Source of the DNA: JAFGTP01 sp964498725
Lineage (GTDB): Bacteria > Fidelibacterota > UBA2242 > JAFGTP01
Reading direction: 5' to 3'
Assembly: GCA_964498725.1 (NCBI GenBank)
Contig: CAZCHS010000030.1
Coordinates: 1 to 28,269, forward strand
DNA: 28,269 bases
The position numbers and the translations under genes were made by a program. Positions 14,835 to 22,928 of the stretch are shown here, piece by piece. Position 1 is the stretch's first letter, and each line of letters starts with the position of its first letter. Under the pieces are notes generated by a model. The model worked only from the letters and a program-made list of their open reading frames with translations. It ran no database searches and was not told where the DNA came from.

Positions 14835-15737
14835 ATGGCACATCATGATCATGATATGGAAATGAACAATTCCACTGCCTTTCGTATGTTTTTTACGATG
14901 GCAATGAATTTCATTATCACTATAGCAGAAATCATCGGCGGCATAATGTCCGGAAGCCTGGCGTTAATTTCCGACGCCATGCACAATCTGACCGACGGTA
15001 TTGCTATTATCATCAGTTATATCGCCCTGAAATTAAAAAAAGCCGGAACCTCCAACAAGCACACCTTCGGACTTAAAAGGGCGGAAATTTTTGCGGCTGT
15101 CATCAATGCGACAGTGCTCTTTTTTGTATCAATATTTTTATTTTATGAAGCAATTAAACGGTTTATAACACCACATCCGATTGAAGGCCACTTAATGATA
15201 ATTATCGCTTCAATCGGCTTGGTGGCCAATGTCACCGGCGCTTTGTTGTTGCACCGGGATTCTAAAACAAATATTAATATAAAATCAGCCTATCTGCATT
15301 TATTTGCCGATTCCCTCTCATCGATTACGGTAATTATCGGTGGAATTTTAATTGCAGTGTATAGCATTTATTGGATTGATCCGCTGCTGACTATTCTGAT
15401 TGCGTTGTATGTATTGAAAGAGAGCCTTGTAATTTTGAAAGAATCATCCCATATACTGATGGAGGGCACACCCCTTACAATTGATCCGGACAAAATTCAA
15501 AAAGACCTGGAAAAAATTCCTGAAGTATCCGGCATTCATCATATTCATATCTGGAGTGTCGGTGAAAAGGATATTCATTTTGAAAGCCATGTGGATGTCA
15601 GTGATATGCTAATCAGTAAAACGCAATCAATACAGGAAAAAATTGAGCAGAAATTAAGCGACCATGGTATTACCCATATTACGCTTCAATTTGAATGTGA
15701 TATCTGCCAAAATAAAAATTTGATAAATGAACATTAG
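14835..15737 (+). CDS. Cation diffusion facilitator, probable zinc exporter
   Basis: A six-helix proton-coupled metal exporter with a cytoplasmic C-terminal domain. The transport site is built from HNLTD in helix 2 (H50, D54) and HLFAD in helix 5 (H155, D159). Two His and two Asp is the arrangement associated with Zn(II)/Cd(II) selectivity in YiiP/ZitB relatives. The N-terminus is short but His-rich (HHDHDM), and the C-terminal domain holds HHIHIWSVG and ends with a CDIC pair. The 300-residue length is normal. AGAGG lies eight bases before the ATG. It follows the msrBA gene by 16 bases and probably shares its transcript. Together with the ZIP importer at 20 kb it would balance zinc. Confidence 0.93.
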   Translation: MAHHDHDMEMNNSTAFRMFFTMAMNFIITIAEIIGGIMSGSLALISDAMHNLTDGIAIIISYIALKLKKAGTSNKHTFGLKRAEIFAAVINATVLFFVSIFLFYEAIKRFITPHPIEGHLMIIIASIGLVANVTGALLLHRDSKTNINIKSAYLHLFADSLSSITVIIGGILIAVYSIYWIDPLLTILIALYVLKESLVILKESSHILMEGTPLTIDPDKIQKDLEKIPEVSGIHHIHIWSVGEKDIHFESHVDVSDMLISKTQSIQEKIEQKLSDHGITHITLQFECDICQNKNLINEH

Positions 15738-15843
15738 CAGTAATTTTCCGAAGATTTAACAAATGAGAGATTCACAAAACTTCTTTTTTTTTACAAATCC
15801 AGCAAAGAAATTTTCAGAAGATAAAAAATAACAAGGAGGAGAG

Positions 15844-17709
15844 ATGAATCAATTTGCCAGACAATTAATCAAAAAAGAAGGCTGGACCGGCATGATGATG
15901 GGTAATTACGCTATTGCCCGCGCCATGTTTGAAGCCGGCGTCAATGTCGCCACCACATACCCGGGGTCACCGGTGCCGGAAATCGCCAACGCCATTTTAA
16001 CTGTACCGGAAGAAGAGCGTGATCTCTATTTTCAATATTCAACGAATGAAAAAGTTGCCCTGGAAACCGCTTTCGGCGCCAGTATTAACGGGCACCTTTC
16101 TACAGTATTTTTCAAATCTGTCGGTCTGAATGTCGCTGCTGATTCGGCAGTACAATTGGGCTTATTGAATGTGATCGGTGGAATGGTAATAATTCTGGGC
16201 GATGATCCCGGCGCCCATTCTTCCCAAAATGAGCAGGATAACCGGCACTTTGCCAGAAAATCCTATATCCCCATGTTTGAACCCTCAACTCCCACTGAGG
16301 CTTACCACATGTTTCTGGAGGCCACAAAACTTTCTAAAAAACACCAAATGCCGGTTTTTCTCAGATTAACAACACATGTCTGCCACGCCAAGGAAGAAAT
16401 TGAATTCAGTGATATATTGACAGAGAGTCATGACTGGACATCTGAATTCGATCCTGCCAACGGCCCCTACCTGCCAATTACCCGGAGTGTCTTTCCACTC
16501 AAAAAAAGAGCCTTAGGAAAACTTAAAAAACTGGAAAAATATTCCGATAAATCCTCCTTCAATAAATTATTAATAAACAATCATTCAGAGCAGGGAATTA
16601 TTACCGCTTCAATGCCGGTATTGTCTGTTCAGGAAAATCTATTAGAAATTGAAGAAAAAATCGATGTTTTACAATTGGGTTTTACTTTTCCCTGGCCAAA
16701 ACAAAAGGTGAAAGATTTCCTGAAAAACCATGACGAAGTCCTGATTCTGGAGGAATTGGACAGGATCATGGAGCAGGAAATCAAAGCCATGGCCTTTGAT
16801 GAGAAAATTGACTGCAAAATCCTCTCTCGTAAGGAAGATGATGATCTGATGGGTGAACTTCTCCCCCATCGAACCTGGAAAATTTTATCCGATCATTGGC
16901 CGGAGTTATTCAAACCAATAGAGTTTCCAGAACCCTACGAAGTCGGCGACCGTGTGGCCCAGATGTGTCCCGGATGTGGCCACCGGTCTGCATTTCACGC
17001 CATCAAAAAGGCGCTGCCGGAAAACACTATTACTGTTGGTGATATCGGCTGCCATTCCCTGGGATTCTTCCGCCCCTATTATATGGGGCAATCCCTCTTA
17101 TCCATGGGACATTCCAACGGTACCGGCGCCGGCTTATCCATTCGCAATCAGGACCGCAAAGTGCTCACTTTTATTGGCGATTCAACCTTTTTTCATGCCG
17201 GACTACCCGGTGTTGTTAACGCCGTGATGCATGATCATGACTTTACATTAGTGGTCATGGAAAACAACACAACTGCCATGACCGGCCATCAACCCCATGC
17301 CGGAACCGGTGAAATCGGCGCAAAGGTGCCATTACAAAAATTACTGGAAACCATGGGCGTAAAATTTCTGCGCCGGGTTGACACTTACAAACAATCTGAA
17401 CTCACGGAACACATTAAAGAGGCGTTGGAATACAAGGGGTTTTCTGTGGTAATTGCTTCCCATCCTTGTATGCTGAAATTCACCCGTCAACAGCGCAAAA
17501 AACCAAACTATAAACCGCGTCATGTGAACCTGGATCAGGATATTTGCAACCAGACATATGAATGTATTGAAAAATTCGGCTGCCCGACCTTTACCCGGCA
17601 TGAAGACGGTTCCGTTACGATCAATGAAGACCTTTGTATCGGTGACGGCTCCTGCATACAGACCTGTCCGGTGAGCGCGATCAAACATTCACACAAGGAG
17701 GATAAATAA
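15844..17709 (+). CDS. iorA: Indolepyruvate:ferredoxin oxidoreductase, alpha subunit
   Basis: IorA with IorB oxidatively decarboxylates arylpyruvates from aromatic amino acids to acyl-CoA, reducing ferredoxin. Domains in order: pyrimidine-binding domain (residues 14-180, with TTYPGSPVPEI and the glutamate in STNEKVALE), a linker domain (about 270-360), the TPP domain (CPGCGHR at 375-381, GDIGCHSLG, IGDSTFFH, MENNTTAMTG) and a C-terminal ferredoxin domain. The ferredoxin part is odd: the two motifs read CNQTYEC (568-574) and CIGDGSC (598-604), so the second Cys of each CxxCxxC is Thr or Asp. The remaining cysteines C580 and C608 are in place. A strong AAGGAGG precedes the ATG. The stop codon shares its last base with the iorB start. 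Confidence 0.94.
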   Translation: MNQFARQLIKKEGWTGMMMGNYAIARAMFEAGVNVATTYPGSPVPEIANAILTVPEEERDLYFQYSTNEKVALETAFGASINGHLSTVFFKSVGLNVAADSAVQLGLLNVIGGMVIILGDDPGAHSSQNEQDNRHFARKSYIPMFEPSTPTEAYHMFLEATKLSKKHQMPVFLRLTTHVCHAKEEIEFSDILTESHDWTSEFDPANGPYLPITRSVFPLKKRALGKLKKLEKYSDKSSFNKLLINNHSEQGIITASMPVLSVQENLLEIEEKIDVLQLGFTFPWPKQKVKDFLKNHDEVLILEELDRIMEQEIKAMAFDEKIDCKILSRKEDDDLMGELLPHRTWKILSDHWPELFKPIEFPEPYEVGDRVAQMCPGCGHRSAFHAIKKALPENTITVGDIGCHSLGFFRPYYMGQSLLSMGHSNGTGAGLSIRNQDRKVLTFIGDSTFFHAGLPGVVNAVMHDHDFTLVVMENNTTAMTGHQPHAGTGEIGAKVPLQKLLETMGVKFLRRVDTYKQSELTEHIKEALEYKGFSVVIASHPCMLKFTRQQRKKPNYKPRHVNLDQDICNQTYECIEKFGCPTFTRHEDGSVTINEDLCIGDGSCIQTCPVSAIKHSHKEDK

Positions 17710-18278
17710 TGAAACAATTAAATATATATATGACCGGAGTAGGCGGCCAGGGAATCGGATTGCTATCTGAAGTGATGTCCCGCGCTTTTTATAAATTAGG
17801 CAAACCGGTAAAAGCCGTGGATACCCATGGACTGGCCCAACGGGGCGGTTCGGTTGTCTCTCAATTACGGGTGGGTGAAAATGTCTTTTCACCTCTGATC
17901 ATGCCGGGCCGGGCAGACATCATCCTCTCCCTCGAAAGGCTGGAAGCCCTGCGGGCTATGGCGGAAATGCTGAAACCCGGTGGAAAAGTGCTCTACTACG
18001 ACGCCAATTTCCAAACTATTGACAATCGTCTGGGAAAGGACCAGTATCCCGGCATAGCCGAATTAACAGAACTGGCATCCAAAAAAAATGCTGAAATTTT
18101 ACGGGCTTTCAAAGAAGACCTGCCCGATGCCCGGATGCAAAATGTTGTGCTTCTCGGGGTGCTGGCCAAAGCCAACTGGATCGAAGGATTTACCATTGAT
18201 CTGGTTGATGAAATATTAAAAGAAACTATTCCGGCAAAGATTTATGAAAGCAATAGGAAGATATTGGGAGCAATCTAA
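17709..18278 (+). CDS. iorB: Indolepyruvate:ferredoxin oxidoreductase, beta subunit
   Basis: The small subunit is the gamma-type domain of 2-oxoacid:ferredoxin oxidoreductases, which helps bind coenzyme A. Diagnostic stretches are TGVGGQGIGLLSEVM at the N-terminus, DTHGLAQRGGSVVSQLRVG and PGRADIILSLERLEALR. The length of 189 residues is normal. It overlaps iorA by one base (TAATG), and AAGGAGG in the last iorA codons serves as its ribosome site, so the subunits are made in step. No cysteine cluster is expected or seen. Confidence 0.96.
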   Translation: MKQLNIYMTGVGGQGIGLLSEVMSRAFYKLGKPVKAVDTHGLAQRGGSVVSQLRVGENVFSPLIMPGRADIILSLERLEALRAMAEMLKPGGKVLYYDANFQTIDNRLGKDQYPGIAELTELASKKNAEILRAFKEDLPDARMQNVVLLGVLAKANWIEGFTIDLVDEILKETIPAKIYESNRKILGAI

Positions 18279-18315
18279 AAATTACTAAAATTAACCTAAA
18301 AGTGAGGTATAAAAC

Positions 18316-18783
18316 ATGAGCATAAAAGAAGGACAGAAAGCACCGGATTTTTGTTTAAATGATAAAGACGGCAATAAAGTATGCTTAAAAGATTACCGGG
18401 GCAAATGGGTCGTATTGTATTTTTATCCCAAAGACAATACACCAGGTTGTACCAAAGAATCAATCGCCTTTTCTGAAGAACTTGAAACAATAAAAGAATT
18501 GAATGCCGAAGTTCTCGGTATTTCTCCGGATTCAGAAAAAAGCCATACGAAATTTGCTGACAAACATAACCTGAAGGTAACTCTGCTCAGTGATCCGGAA
18601 AAAGAGGTATTGAAATCCTATAATGTATGGCAATTGAAGAAAATGTTTGGCCGTGAAGTCTATGGTGTTGTCCGCTCAACTTTTTTGATCAATCCTGAAG
18701 GAAATATTGAAAAAGCCTGGAATAAAGTCAAAGTGAACGGACATGTGGAAGATGTGGTTTGCTCTTTGAAAGACATTCAGTAA
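18316..18783 (+). CDS. bcp: Peroxiredoxin of the Bcp/PrxQ group
   Basis: A thiol peroxidase that reduces hydrogen peroxide and organic peroxides. The fold markers are clear: KAPDFCLNDKDG at the start, YFYPKDNTPGCT with the peroxidatic C45, and RSTFLINPEGNI near the end. Position 50, where Escherichia coli Bcp has its resolving cysteine, is Ile, so this is either a one-cysteine enzyme or uses another cysteine (C13, C23 or one near the C-terminus). The length of 155 residues is typical. GAGGT precedes the ATG. It adds a second peroxide route beside rubrerythrin, outside the main cluster, 38 bases after iorB. Confidence 0.94.
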   Translation: MSIKEGQKAPDFCLNDKDGNKVCLKDYRGKWVVLYFYPKDNTPGCTKESIAFSEELETIKELNAEVLGISPDSEKSHTKFADKHNLKVTLLSDPEKEVLKSYNVWQLKKMFGREVYGVVRSTFLINPEGNIEKAWNKVKVNGHVEDVVCSLKDIQ

Positions 18784-18865
18784 GACGCTGTGAATGACAG
18801 CTAACCTTCGCAATGGTCATGCAATAGGTAACGTCAGAATTTTATAGGAACTAAGAGGTAACTAA

Positions 18866-19915
18866 ATGAAAAATATAATAATCGCTTTTTTTGATGCCAA
18901 ACCCTATGACCGGGAGGTATTCAAGAAGGTAAATGAAAAATTTGGTTATACGCTCAAATTTTTCGACAATAAATTAACACCGGAAACAGCAATCCTGGCA
19001 AAAGACGCGGATACGGTTTGTATATTCGTCAATGATCAACTGACCAGTGAATTGATCGACAAACTCAACAGCTACGATATCAACCTGGTTGCCTTACGTT
19101 CAGCCGGTTACAATAATGTGGATTTGAAAGCCGCCTACGGCAGAATGCATGTGGTCCGGGTACCGGCCTATTCCCCCTATGCCGTGGCAGAGCACACTGT
19201 GGCCCTGATTTTATCCCTGAACCGTAAAATTCATAAGGCCTATTACCGGGTCAAGGATAATAATTTTACAATCAATGGTTTTAAGGGCTTTGATATGCGC
19301 GGTAAAACACTGGGCGTGATCGGTACCGGTAAGATCGGCAAAATATTCATTGATATCATGTCAGGATTTGGTATGAAAATTTTAGCCTATGATCCATTCC
19401 CGGACGAAGAATATGCTCAAAATAAATCCATGGAATATGTTGATCTGGACAGACTTTACAAAGAATCGGACATCATTTCATTGAATTGTCCATTGAACAA
19501 AAGCACCTATCATATCATCAATACCGATAGTATTAAGAAAATGAAAAACAGAGTGATGATCGTGAATACCGGTCGCGGCCATCTGATTGACACCAAAGCG
19601 CTGATTGAGGGTTTAAAAAATCAAAAAATCGGGTCGGCGGCTTTGGACGTTTACGAAGAGGAAAGCAAATATTTTTTTGAAGATTTTTCCAATCAGATCA
19701 TCGATGATGATACACTTACCATATTGCTATCATTAAACAATGTGCTGATCACGTCCCACCAGGGCTTTTTTACAGAAGAAGCGCTGAACAATATTGCCAC
19801 CACAACACTGGAAAATGTCACCGAATATTTCAACGGTAAAAATCTCACCAATGAAATCTGTTACAAATGCCCGGGGCCCGATTGCCAGAAAAAAAAGACG
19901 GGTAAATGTTTTTGA
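18866..19915 (+). CDS. ldhA: D-lactate dehydrogenase (2-hydroxyacid dehydrogenase family) with Cys-rich tail
   Basis: Reduces pyruvate to D-lactate with NADH, a fermentation end step. The two-domain 2-hydroxyacid dehydrogenase plan is complete: a substrate domain with LRSAGYNNVDL, the NAD loop GVIGTGKIGK (150-159), and the catalytic triad R237 (NTGRGHLID), E264 (DVYEEES) and H298 (SHQGFFTEEA). DVYEEES followed by YFFED matches the LdhA branch rather than glycerate or phosphoglycerate dehydrogenases. The last 20 residues hold four cysteines (C332, C335, C340, C348) in CYKCPGPDC and TGKCF, absent from the classical enzymes. GAGGT lies upstream of the ATG. The gap of 82 bases to bcp has no terminator that I can see. 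Confidence 0.92.
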   Translation: MKNIIIAFFDAKPYDREVFKKVNEKFGYTLKFFDNKLTPETAILAKDADTVCIFVNDQLTSELIDKLNSYDINLVALRSAGYNNVDLKAAYGRMHVVRVPAYSPYAVAEHTVALILSLNRKIHKAYYRVKDNNFTINGFKGFDMRGKTLGVIGTGKIGKIFIDIMSGFGMKILAYDPFPDEEYAQNKSMEYVDLDRLYKESDIISLNCPLNKSTYHIINTDSIKKMKNRVMIVNTGRGHLIDTKALIEGLKNQKIGSAALDVYEEESKYFFEDFSNQIIDDDTLTILLSLNNVLITSHQGFFTEEALNNIATTTLENVTEYFNGKNLTNEICYKCPGPDCQKKKTGKCF

Positions 19916-19934
19916 AGTAAAATTATTTTATGAA

Positions 19935-19958
19935 AAATAATGTCAGCAATCATTATTT
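19935..19958 (+). terminator. AT-only inverted repeat after ldhA, possible weak terminator
   Basis: AAATAATG and CATTATTT form a perfect eight-base stem with an eight-base loop, 19 bases after the ldhA stop codon. It lacks GC pairs and a T run, so termination is doubtful. Confidence 0.25.
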
Positions 19959-20016
19959 ATCCATAATATACCGGTGACAACTGATTGTTGAATAAACCCA
20001 TATAAAGAGGGAAAGA

Positions 20017-20838
20017 ATGGAAAATTATCATATATTATTCGCTTTTGGCCTGACAATCTTAGCGGGACTCTGTACCGGGATCGGCAGTGCCCTGGCATTT
20101 TTCGCCAAACGCACCAATCCGAAATTTTTATCCGCCAGTTTGGGATTCTCTGCCGGAGTGATGATCTATGTGTCTTTTGTGGAAATTTTAGTAAAAGCCC
20201 GCGATTCTATGATCGAAGGCTTGGGTTACAAATCTGGCCATTGGATCACAGTGCTTGCTTTTTTTACCGGAATTCTCATCATTGGCATTATCGACAAACT
20301 GGTTCCCAGCTATGAAAACCCGCACGAAGTCAGAGATGTCAAAGATCTTGAAAAAGATCCGAAAAAGGTACTGGAAAAAGATAACAAAAAATTAATGCGT
20401 ATGGGGTTATTCTCAGCACTGGCCATTGCAATCCATAATTTTCCGGAAGGACTGGCCACATTCACAGCAGCTATGACCGATCCCAACCTGGGAATTGCCA
20501 TTGCAGTGGCGATCGCCATTCATAATATTCCCGAAGGGATTGCTGTTTCCGTACCGATATATTATGCCACTGGAAGTAAAAAGAAAGCCTTTTACTATTC
20601 CTTTTTATCCGGTGTCTCGGAACCGGTAGGAGCTTTGATTGGATTTTTACTGCTTCGCCAATTCATGAGTCCGGCAGTATTTGGATTTCTGTTTGCATCA
20701 GTCGCCGGAATTATGGTATTTATTTCCCTTGACGAACTTCTTCCCACGGCAGAGGAGTACGGCGAACACCACATTTCAATTTTCGGCCTGATTGCCGGCA
20801 TGGCTGTCATGGCTATTAGTCTTTTATTATTCATATAA
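20017..20838 (+). CDS. zupT: ZIP family zinc transporter, ZupT type
   Basis: Imports Zn(II) and possibly Fe(II) or Mn(II) across the inner membrane. Eight membrane segments are visible, with a charged cytoplasmic loop (about 98-128) between segments 3 and 4. The ZIP signature is doubled: HNFPEG (140-145) in segment 4 and HNIPEG (169-174) in segment 5, both lining the metal path in ZupT and related structures. The length of 273 residues fits. AGAGGGAAAG precedes the ATG. The 3-methyladenine glycosylase gene follows after 12 bases, so the three genes from here to 22.2 kb form one unit. Confidence 0.94.
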   Translation: MENYHILFAFGLTILAGLCTGIGSALAFFAKRTNPKFLSASLGFSAGVMIYVSFVEILVKARDSMIEGLGYKSGHWITVLAFFTGILIIGIIDKLVPSYENPHEVRDVKDLEKDPKKVLEKDNKKLMRMGLFSALAIAIHNFPEGLATFTAAMTDPNLGIAIAVAIAIHNIPEGIAVSVPIYYATGSKKKAFYYSFLSGVSEPVGALIGFLLLRQFMSPAVFGFLFASVAGIMVFISLDELLPTAEEYGEHHISIFGLIAGMAVMAISLLLFI

Positions 20839-20850
20839 GAAGCGACTTTC

Positions 20851-21417
20851 ATGGTAAATTCCTATTGTAATGCCGTAAAAAATTTGGATAAAAGGGATGT
20901 CAATCGCTTGTATCATGATTTTACCTATGGGTTTCCCCTGACCGATGATAATGAATTATTTGGCCGTCTGATAATGGAAATCAACCAGGCCGGTCTTTCC
21001 TGGACAACAATTTTGAAAAAACAGGAAAATTTCAGGCGCGCTTACGCAGAATTCAGCATTCAAAAAATTGCTAATTTTACAGAAAATGACAGAAACAGGC
21101 TGTTGAATGATGCCGGCATCATTCGCAATCGCCTAAAAATCAATGCCGCCATTCACAATGCCAATATGATATTGGAATTACAAAAGAAGTTCGGTTCTTT
21201 TAAGAACTGGCTGGATCATAATCATCCCTTAGATTTGGAAGATTGGGTAAAACTTTTCAAGAAACACTTCAAGTTCACAGGTGGCGAAATCACTAAAGAA
21301 TTTTTACTGAGTACCGGTTATCTTGAAGGAGCACATGCGCGGGAATGCCCCGTATATAAAAAAATTCTAAAGAAATCACCCGGCTGGGCAACACTAATGA
21401 AAAAGGAAAACCTATGA
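20851..21417 (+). CDS. tag: DNA-3-methyladenine glycosylase I
   Basis: Base-excision enzyme that removes 3-methyladenine from DNA. The Tag-specific zinc site is present at both ends: C6 and H22 (YHDF), H162 and C166 (GAHARECP). The substrate-pocket segment LIMEINQAGLSWTTIL includes E43, and NDAGIIRNRLKINAAIHNA matches the family core. The N-terminus is slightly divergent, with YGFP where most have EWGxP. The length of 188 residues is typical. It overlaps the next gene by four bases (ATGA), so the two are translationally coupled, although no functional link is obvious. Confidence 0.92.
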   Translation: MVNSYCNAVKNLDKRDVNRLYHDFTYGFPLTDDNELFGRLIMEINQAGLSWTTILKKQENFRRAYAEFSIQKIANFTENDRNRLLNDAGIIRNRLKINAAIHNANMILELQKKFGSFKNWLDHNHPLDLEDWVKLFKKHFKFTGGEITKEFLLSTGYLEGAHARECPVYKKILKKSPGWATLMKKENL

Positions 21418-22187
21418 AATTTCTAATTACTTTAACAGTACTGATTTCTGTCTTATTAGCACAAGCAGTTCCGGAAATGGTAACCGACCGTCCTGATCAG
21501 ACGGAATCATCTGTAACAATACCAAGAGGTTGGTTACAAATCGAAACCGGTGGCCTGGTGGAACATGATTCCCCGGCAGATGATGATGATATAACCAACC
21601 TGGTTTACAACACAACACTGTTACGGTACGGAATTTTTGATAATACTGAAATACGGCTTGGCGCCGAATATATGCAGCAAATAGTCGAAGTGGGCAGCAC
21701 TGAAATCAATGAATCAGGCCTGGCGCCGGTGGTGGTAGGATTTAAAACCCGGTTCACAAAAGAAAAGGGATGGATGCCGGAACTGGCTTTCCTGGGACAT
21801 TTGACCTTGCCAAAAATCGGGGCTGACGAATTTCAAACCGATTATTTAATCCCTGATTTTAGAATCGCCGGCACCAAAACACTGAATGATCAATTCTCCG
21901 CCGCTTTTAATCTCGGCGGTGAATGGAGTGGTGTCACGCCCAACACCAATATTTACTATTCTTTTGTCATCGGTGCGGACATCAATAATAAAAATGCCGG
22001 TTTTGTCGAAATATATGGATATGTGATCGAGGAATTCTCTCCCGATCATCGGTTTGATACGGGATTAACTTATCTGGTCAATGATGATTTACAATTGGAC
22101 CTTTCCGGCGGTGTTGCCATCAATGATAAAGCGCCGGATTATTTTATCAGTGGCGGACTTTCTTACCGGCTTAAACTAAAGAAATGA
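21414..22187 (+). CDS. Outer-membrane beta-barrel protein of the phenol-degradation MetA-like group
   Basis: A signal peptide (MKFLITLTVLISVLLAQA) leads into a barrel-like protein of about 235 residues rich in alternating strands. The opening TDRPDQTESSVTIPRGWLQIETG is broken here only by length limits and matches the group annotated as MetA-pathway phenol-degradation or transporter-like outer-membrane proteins. The C-terminus ends SGGLSYRLKLKK, a barrel-type last strand but with a lysine end instead of a terminal aromatic. Substrate and role are unknown. AAGGA precedes the ATG, which overlaps the tag stop codon. Its last 25 bases overlap the convergent flavin-protein gene. Confidence 0.8.
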   Translation: MKFLITLTVLISVLLAQAVPEMVTDRPDQTESSVTIPRGWLQIETGGLVEHDSPADDDDITNLVYNTTLLRYGIFDNTEIRLGAEYMQQIVEVGSTEINESGLAPVVVGFKTRFTKEKGWMPELAFLGHLTLPKIGADEFQTDYLIPDFRIAGTKTLNDQFSAAFNLGGEWSGVTPNTNIYYSFVIGADINNKNAGFVEIYGYVIEEFSPDHRFDTGLTYLVNDDLQLDLSGGVAINDKAPDYFISGGLSYRLKLKK

Positions 22188-22684
22188 ACCTCTTGATCCG
22201 GTGTCCATTGTGCAACCTTCTGAAAGCGGGAGACATAATAATACCGGCTGACATCAATCCGGAAAAGTGCTGTCGATGGGGTTTCCAAAAAATCTTTCAT
22301 ATAAGGGTGGCGGTCTTTTAGCATCCTGATTCCCTTTTGATACTCTTCCCCCTGCTCAATCTGTCGGGCTTTGCCAGTAATGGTAACCGCTTCAACCTCT
22401 TTCATATTATCCGGATGCAGGGAGCGGCTGTCAATCACCATTGAAACGTTGGCACACTGATTCAGCAGCATATATTTTCGGGTTTCGGTTGGGGTTATAA
22501 AATAGAGATGCTTCATATCATTACTATAGGCAAAAGCCACCAGTGATCCGTAAGGCTGACAATCCCCCTGTGTACACAAAACGGAAAAAGGTTGGTCATG
22601 CAACAGGTTTTGTATAGACTTTACCAGATCAGGTTTAACATTCGATTTAGCATCATCAAAAGTTTGTTGTTCTTTTTGATTCAT
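22163..22684 (-). CDS. Pyridoxamine 5'-phosphate oxidase-like FMN-binding split-barrel protein
   Basis: The 173-residue cytoplasmic protein has the split-barrel layout of this superfamily: a helix, the strand FSVLCTQGDCQPYGSLVAF, a strand with HLYFITPTETRKYMLL, and NVSMVIDSRS, which together form the FMN pocket. Later segments (EAVTITGKARQIE) complete the barrel. Relatives include general stress proteins and heme-utilisation enzymes of the HugZ group, but the motifs are not specific enough to choose. AAGG lies upstream of the ATG. The end overlaps the convergent barrel-protein gene by 25 bases. The neighbouring SOUL gene, also on the minus strand, makes a heme link conceivable, no more. Confidence 0.8.
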   Translation of the reverse strand: MNQKEQQTFDDAKSNVKPDLVKSIQNLLHDQPFSVLCTQGDCQPYGSLVAFAYSNDMKHLYFITPTETRKYMLLNQCANVSMVIDSRSLHPDNMKEVEAVTITGKARQIEQGEEYQKGIRMLKDRHPYMKDFLETPSTALFRIDVSRYYYVSRFQKVAQWTPDQEVHFFSLSR

Positions 22685-22719
22685 TTATTTTCCTTTTCCT
22701 CTCTTTAGATATTTTATTT

Positions 22720-22913
22720 TTAACCTGCATTATTCATAAAAATATGAACAATGCCCGCTTCGCGCCGATACACTTCCTTCGGAACCTATCGGGATTAACC
22801 TGAATATCATTCTATGAATTTTTCAAATTAGTTTTATATTGTTTCTTTTGTAAACTATTAATTTTATGCATATTAGTTAAAAAATTTGAAAATTCATGAA
22901 TAATCCAGGTTAA
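22720..22913. repeat. Nested palindromic intergenic element, REP- or MITE-like
   Basis: The gap between two minus-strand genes is built from inverted repeats. The outer arms are TTAACCTGCATTATTCAT (22720-22737) and the complement of 22896-22913, matching at 17 of 18 bases. A third TTAACCTG (22795-22802) starts a second arm, whose TGAATTTTTCAAATT pairs with 22884-22897 with one bulge. In the middle, CCGATA (22765-22770) pairs with TATCGG (22787-22792) around an inner TTCC-TTC-GGAA hairpin. GC-rich DNA is confined to the centre. No coding frame is evident. It may also end the SOUL transcript. Identity as a repeat family needs copies elsewhere; only one copy is in this window. Confidence 0.6.
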
Positions 22914-22928
22914 AATTAATAGGATTAA

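Noticed and set aside
22163..22187. Tail-to-tail overlap of the barrel-protein and flavin-protein genes as a sign of frameshift or fusion
   Set aside because: Both frames run to natural family ends; a 25-base convergent overlap is common and needs no special explanation.
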